Assembly: GCA_031308135.1 (NCBI GenBank)
Contig: JAHLJT010000631.1
Span: 171,299,612-171,363,611 of the forward strand
DNA length: 64,000 nt
Source: Acheta domesticus
Taxonomy: Eukaryota > Arthropoda > Insecta > Orthoptera > Gryllidae
Reading direction: 5' to 3'
Each line of letters opens with the position of its first letter. The stretch's first letter is position 1. The notes under the pieces are model-generated. The model worked only from the letters and a program-made list of their open reading frames with translations, was not told where the DNA came from and searched no databases. The translations under genes and the position numbers were made by a program. Below are positions 58,246-64,000 of this stretch, one piece after another.

Positions 58246-60200
58246 GGCGACTCCGCTGTTCCTATTGCGGACGAAGGCCTCTTGTTTCCTGCGCTGCCGC
58301 GCGCTTGCTGACAAGGGCGGCTCGCGACAAGGAACTGCGGTCGGCGGCGGCGACGGCGGCGGCGGCGACGACTGCAACCGCTGCGTCCGACGTCTCCGGC
58401 GATGTGCTGGCTCTACTGCTACTAGTGGCTACTTCTTGCACGGAGCGGGACAGGCAGCGACGCTTGCGAGCAAACTCCCAGTGTCAAGTGCCCTGTCAGG
58501 ACTGGGTCACCTGCAACAACAGACAAGCGAGTGCTATGACGCAAGGCGCAGTGGGAAGAACGGCAGCGGGGAAAGCGGGACGGAGTCAGGCGGGGAGAGT
58601 CCGGGGGCGCTCTCCAAAACAGCCTCCCCCCTCGCGCGGGCGCCGAAGCACGCACACTAGGTACCGGGCACGCGGAATTCTCACGCACCGAAGCTCCCTT
58701 TGTGTGGAATGCGGGTTTGAGTTGGTGGCGGTAGCGGCAGCGCATATCAGGCCGTATTTTACAAAAAATGAAAGAAAGAAACTTGTGAGGAGCCCGCACG
58801 TTCGAGAAGTCGATCGTCTCGGAAAGCACATAAACAACGAGCATCATACGTTGCTTTAAAATATTCAAGTCCGTGCAGCGACTTCCGGACGAAGCACAAA
58901 GAAGTTTGCGCTTGGCGGACGGGCAGTCTCGCCGCGTCTTTGCCACCTACCGTAGACTCCTCCGTTAACAAGCACTGACGCCCCGCTGTTCTGTGACTGC
59001 GGCTGCGTCTCACTGCCCTCCAGCCAAACCGACCGACGACTACTTCAACCGCGAGCGCTGGACTGACTGCCCACGTCGCGGCCTCCGCCGCTGCCTTCGC
59101 CAGCTCCGCCGTCGCGCACAAAGCCCGGTGCGTCATTGACTGACGAAGCAAAAGTCCTAGCTCCCCCTCTCCTGGTGCCCCGCTGCTCATGGTTGCCAAC
59201 TGCGTACTAGCGGCTGGTTTCTTGCTTGCACCCCTCTCTTCACTTTCCTCACAGAGCAAAGACGGCACCCTCCACAGATTACAGCCAAACGACAGTGACC
59301 TTTCCAATTCATCGTTCAACACTTGAAACAAGGAAGACTACGGCACCCATGACATATCGGAAGACGATGTTGGCACTAAGTGCACGACCTTGCGTCGCTC
59401 GCCAACAGCACTTCTTGCTTCTTCCGGGCATCTGCCGAATTTTATTTCCCTGAGTCTGTCTTCAGGCGAAGCTTTAGCGAGTGAACGAACTAGTGTACGT
59501 GGCGGTAACAAATGCAATTAAACACGTTCTTCTTAATACGAACATAATAGTGTTGATAAAAAGGGGAATAGTTAGGCTAGATCTAACGCCAAGGAAAAAC
59601 TGCAATTTAAAGATGGTATGCATCGTTTTGTTAAGTAAAAGTGTGCTTATTAAAGATGCTAATCTGCCGCTCTATCCAGAGACATGTTTCTGCGATGTTG
59701 GCTAGCCTGCGCGACGGCCGCGCGTGCCGTGGCCGAGAAGGGAACAGCTGATAAAGTTCCACGCGTCGTCTCCGCCGCCGCCGGGCCGGCGGCGGCAACG
59801 CGACAGGGGAGGGCGGTTGTGGCGGACGCGCGGGGGTCTGCGGACAAAGGGCCGCCGCCGTCGACCTTGGCGCGGCAGGCGATCAGCTGGCGGGGCGGCG
59901 GCGAAGCGGGGCCGTAGGGGCACCTGCTCCCCCGTCTGTCAGCAGGCTCCACTACTGCTGTAATGTCGCTGTTGCCGAGTCTGCTCGTTTTCTCCAGTCG
60001 CACGTAGGCATTGCAGAAACGCAGAAGCGACGTTCCGCAGACCGAACTGGTGATTCGGTGGAACTGTGGGGACGCGTTAGTGACGTCACGCCACTGCAAG
60101 TGATTTCCGCCGTTGTTCCCAGGACCACAGGCGAGTGACGTATCAGTTGGCGCACTACGCATGCGTAAGTGGCTCCTCTCCACGATATCCTGTTATATCT
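58246..60200. promoter_or_regulatory. GC/CpG-rich 5' region of ZFAND5/6
   Basis: CpG-rich patches at about 58250-58660, 58980-59200 and 59690-60180 lie upstream of the start codon on the minus strand. The open frames in them occur on both strands at once and show no domains. It probably contains the promoter and 5' UTR, and perhaps a second promoter facing away. No TATA box or transcription start can be assigned. Confidence 0.5.
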
Positions 60201-61560
60201 CATAAGCTTGAAATCAAAATAACACTGCGACACCAGCAATACAATTTTAGTTACATGTTAGTGAAGTGAGAAGAAGCTCAATGTGTGTAACTGGGTAATA
60301 TAACTGATAGCGAAGCCCCCCTAGACCAACAAAAGTGGGGTTGTCTTCATGATCTTGGTGGGCGGAACAATTTTGTGGCTCTCCCGCGCCCATCGACTTG
60401 GCGAGGGGCTATGGCTGAACACTGGTACTTGACGTTTTACTCCCCAATTTATGTTGACCAAGTTGTTATTAAAACATGAAAAAATCGTACAATTAAAAGT
60501 TTCTCAAGGTTGCATTTATTCACACTGTTTTTGCATCCGCTGCCCTTTTTTACTCCACTTATAACGCATTATAAACGGCCTGTAGCTTTTGCCCCTGATT
60601 TCTGAAATTTCAAAACTGGCAAGAATTTACATCGACATGCACAGAGCCGACGAGTTGGCGAGCAGGTATTACAAACAGATAATGACGTTTACTCGAACGT
60701 TTCGACAGCATTCATTCGCACGACGACGCGCGTGCAAACAACCGACGTAAAACGAGGTCATGCCGGGAGGCCCCGGGAAGACCGCGACGTCACGCGGGGC
60801 GCACACGCGACCTCCCGCATCTGCTTCAACGTGAACCCCAACATCTACGCCGAAACCGTGATGTGTATTACAGGATTTATGCGGGATTGAAGAGCGAGAA
60901 TGACTTACGAAAATACCGTAATGGGTGGGGGAGCGAATTTCAAAGAATTAAAATAAAACCTTCAATTACAAATTAAAGCACACATGAGGGGGAATTACCA
61001 ATAACTTTAAATTACAGACTCGCTACAGATTTGAAGTAAGAAAGTAAATGAAAAAAAGTATGTAGAATGTATCATGTGTGAGAGCCACGGCGCACAAATT
61101 TCGCCTTAATTTTGACATAACCTCTCACGAGATGACCCGACAATTTGCAAATCATTTTACAGTAGAGACTAAAAGCGCACATCCCTGCTCTCTGGGGTTT
61201 CAATATTAACTGCCCTGATTGCCAATTGCATTAACTTTATAAATCCCGATCATATGTAACCTAATCATTTTATGATTTAACAAATCCGATTTCTAGTTTC
61301 ACGTATCAATATACTATTTAACACACTTCTCCATCATGCTGCCAAATACCGTGTTAAAAAACTGCTGTTAGAAAGTGACAAAAGCTTGTTCATCTTTAAC
61401 TATAAAGCTGTATTTGAATACTTTCCTGAAAATTTGTTTTTATGTTTTTATTTTTTATTAGAGATACAAAATTTCATACCGAAGATGCCGTGGCACATTG
61501 TAGCATATAAAGGCAAGTGAGAAAACGTGGCACATCCACATAAGATGCTCAGCGTGCACT
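60201..61560. other. No recognisable gene; CpG-rich patch at 60690-60840
   Basis: AT-rich apart from one CpG-rich patch. Nothing is supported. Confidence 0.55.
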
Positions 61561-62130
61561 GGTTCAATTTCAGTAATCATGTCGCGAAACAATTACGATT
61601 TTGCTGATGGGGTAGCTAACGGAAGCTCTCAAAATGCCTTTCCCTGTCGAACGTCCAGCTCCACTTCTGCAGCAGTAACAATTGCACGGCCGACGCTGCG
61701 TCACAGAAAAACCACAACGGCAACCAGAACTGCTGCCACGGCGCGGCGGCGGCGGCGGCTGCGCCTGCATCCGTCCGCGGAATGCTACGTCATAGGCGCG
61801 CCCCACTCAACCGAAGCGTGTAGGCGCCGTCGTATCAGCGTCGCCGCAATCGTTCGCGCGCCGTTTCCTTCCGTTGCGTCAGCCACCGGGAGACTGGTGG
61901 CTCAAGCACTACCCAAGGCGGGACTGATCTCCTTCCTCACGTATTCCCGGGAAGCGCTGTATAAATTTCCAGGAAAACTGGGAAATTCTAGTGTCGTATT
62001 CTATTCATATAGCAACGATCCAATCAATTCGCAGCACCTGATGCGACATATGAGGGTTCTCTGCTCACAGATGACAGATGAAATGCGATTAATTCTTCCG
62101 CTGGCATCAAGTTTAATAACTTTTTATTAG
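61561..62130. other. CpG-rich patch with an unassigned 183-codon open frame
   Basis: A plus-strand frame from ATG 61579 is open to 62130. It is Arg- and Ala-rich where it crosses the CpG-rich centre (61640-61880), shows no domain, and the minus strand is open over part of the same stretch. I judge it more likely promoter-like sequence than a gene. Confidence 0.35.
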
Positions 62131-64000
62131 GGAGAAAGCTTTCTCAAAAGTTAATTGGCGTTGAAATAATAAATCCATACATTCATATTTTTATTTACTA
62201 AATATCTTTGCACCCCGATCCACATTTTATTTGCTTTTTTTTTTTTTTAATGAAATGCTACAAATTAGATTTTTAAATATTGCCTTATGTTTTGAAAATT
62301 AGTTTTCGTGCAATTGATTAAATCTCGTCAATTATTTAAAAAAAATATGTAAACAAGATTTTCTCAAACTGTTCCATAAGTTTTGTTCGAAAATAGCACT
62401 ATCAGCATAATGACCTTATCTCATTTTTATTAAAACCTGAAATTTTGTAATTGCAACAAAAACACTTTTGTTAATTTTCTCTAATAACTATTGAAACTCC
62501 AGTAAAATGTTTATTCACATTTCTATAAAATTGAATCTTGCGGGGTGAATAAGCAAAATAATAGAGCGCAAAATGACGTCGTTCCTCAACTGTAGCAACC
62601 AGCGCGTGGGCAACTTTCGCCTATCCTCAACGCGTTGTGACGTGGTAGCAGAGCCTGGTTAAGGTGGCACAGAGCCCTGGACGAAATCCAAATTAGAAGG
62701 AGCTGCTTCCCGAAAATACGACTAGGGCGCCAGGAACTAGACTGTTTACAAAAACAAGCTGGGCTCACAGCGACACTGTCTAATGAAAACTAAAAAAATC
62801 CATCGACAAAGCATCGCACTTCTCCGATTCACAAGTATCCACAAATCCCACTGCACAAAGCATTTTTGGCAAAAAAAAAAAGGCTGGTTCATTTACAAAA
62901 AATACTAATCGAAAAACAGGTGTGCTGTTCAATAATTTGCGCGCTGCTTCGATGCTTCCGGCCACAATATGAACATTGCGGGACTAATAAATAGATGCCC
63001 TTCGGTACCCATACACGGGGAACTTTTAACGGAAGGGCCGCAGACTACCATAAAGGCTGACGCAGGCGGCGCGACGCGGAAGCGACCTCGAGGCTGCGCG
63101 GCCGTTGCCGCTGCCATCGCCACCGTTTCAAGCGCGAGGCAACCGCGCGTGCGCTACTCGCGAGGCCAAGCGTCTTTGTGGTCGCAGGGCGCTTCGCCAT
63201 GACGCACATGACAATGCTTCCAGACGATTAACGTACAAATGAAATCAGGAGATAAAGATACTTGTGATGCCACAAGAACTACCAACATCAACGTTCAATC
63301 TAGTCGGGAAAAAAAAAAAACTCATTACAACAGCAACGGAATACGAAAGAGTAATTCTCTGTACCAATTTACAGGTAAATTGAGTTGAACTTTGGAAGAG
63401 GAAAGGGAGAAATCTTTGCGATAATGGTTTTGTGGAAAAATACCATTTGCTATAATTAAGACAATGATACGAGAAGAACTATAGAGCGATATATGCGGAA
63501 AGAGCAGAGATTCTAAAATGATATGTGGTGTGTGAACCATCTAATGTGGTTTGTGTGAAGCAGAAAAACAAGTACAAAGAGACTGTGAAATTCCGGAAGT
63601 AGCCGTGCCGTCACGAGTTCGATTTCGCCCAGCCAGTCTAAAGGGGGAGGCAGTGACCTTGTAATATCCAAAACAGGCGTGGCAGGCTGTGTGTCGCATT
63701 GGATTGGATCAGGGTTGCAATATGTCGACGATCTTCGCTATGTCAAGCAAATCCCCACTGTTTCTGGAGGGAATCCGTACCTCAGGTGGAATATTATCCC
63801 ACGACCTGACAGCTGGCGCATATCCATAAAGACGAAGTAGAAAATAATATTAATACTCTCCACCTGTTTGCTTATTTTCCACACATTATTGAAATAAATT
63901 ATGTGCTGCAACAGCACATACATTCTCGCATTGTTTTCAGCACATCATACAGACAAGCAAGGATATTTTCATAAGTAAACTGAACATCCAGAAATAAAGG
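62131..64000. other. No recognisable gene; CpG-rich patch at 63050-63200
   Basis: AT-rich flanks around one GC-rich patch. Short open frames on both strands lack domains. Confidence 0.55.

Noticed and set aside
57838..58377. Taking the whole 179-codon open frame as the first exon
   Set aside because: The codons before 58245 are upstream of the family-conserved start in a strong context, and the codons after 57943 lie beyond a canonical GTGAGC donor and do not resemble the family.
57908..58859. Other long frames on both strands in the GC-rich exon and promoter region
   Set aside because: GC-driven, overlapping the real A20 exon or lacking any domain.
61579..62130. A 183-codon plus-strand gene
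   Set aside because: No domain, composition changes abruptly at the CpG-rich centre, no splice or start evidence beyond an ATG; kept only as an unassigned open frame.

Overview
The window looks like repeat-rich genomic DNA from an arthropod, most likely an insect. It has AT-rich introns and intergenic DNA, Tc1-like, P-like, R2-like and jockey/CR1-like element relics, and one clear host gene with spliced exons. Nothing in the sequence fixes the species.

Positions 1-37983 form one huge imperfect inverted repeat. The left arm (1-18124) and right arm (19125-37983) mirror each other around a run of exactly 1000 N. Base 1 pairs with base 37983, so the repeat may continue beyond the left edge of the window. 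The arms share an ordered stack of degenerate elements: an R2-like LINE split by a solo LTR, a Tc1-like element split by an LTR-like insert, a GC-rich pentamer/decamer low-complexity block, a second Tc1-like element, and tRNA-like (probable SINE) pieces. The arms differ by clean presence/absence variants. A P-superfamily-like element, a 530-bp block and a block of about 150-180 bp occur only on the left. A 2.1-kb LINE, a 442-bp MITE and a long (AT)n occur only on the right. This is what two haplotypes joined head to head across an arbitrary gap would look like. A real palindrome that has since diverged is the alternative.

Positions 37984-50831 are single copy with respect to the palindrome. 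They hold a GC-rich block of unknown nature, long AT-rich stretches without recognisable genes, a 2.7-kb foldback-type inverted repeat (41004-43736), two adjacent terminal-inverted-repeat elements (45328-46271), microsatellites and a CT-rich tandem duplication.

The one convincing host gene is on the minus strand at 50832-58245. It is an A20/AN1 zinc-finger protein of the ZFAND5/ZFAND6 family. The A20 finger is in the first coding exon (57943-58245) and the AN1 finger is split between 55569-55728 and 50832-50968; a 100-N gap removes the start of the last exon. Between them lies a large acidic open exon (about 56207-57088) whose phase fits the AN1 exon, which suggests an alternative first exon encoding an isoform without A20. 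Upstream (58.2-63.2 kb) there are several GC/CpG-rich patches that look like promoter sequence, with no gene I can support.
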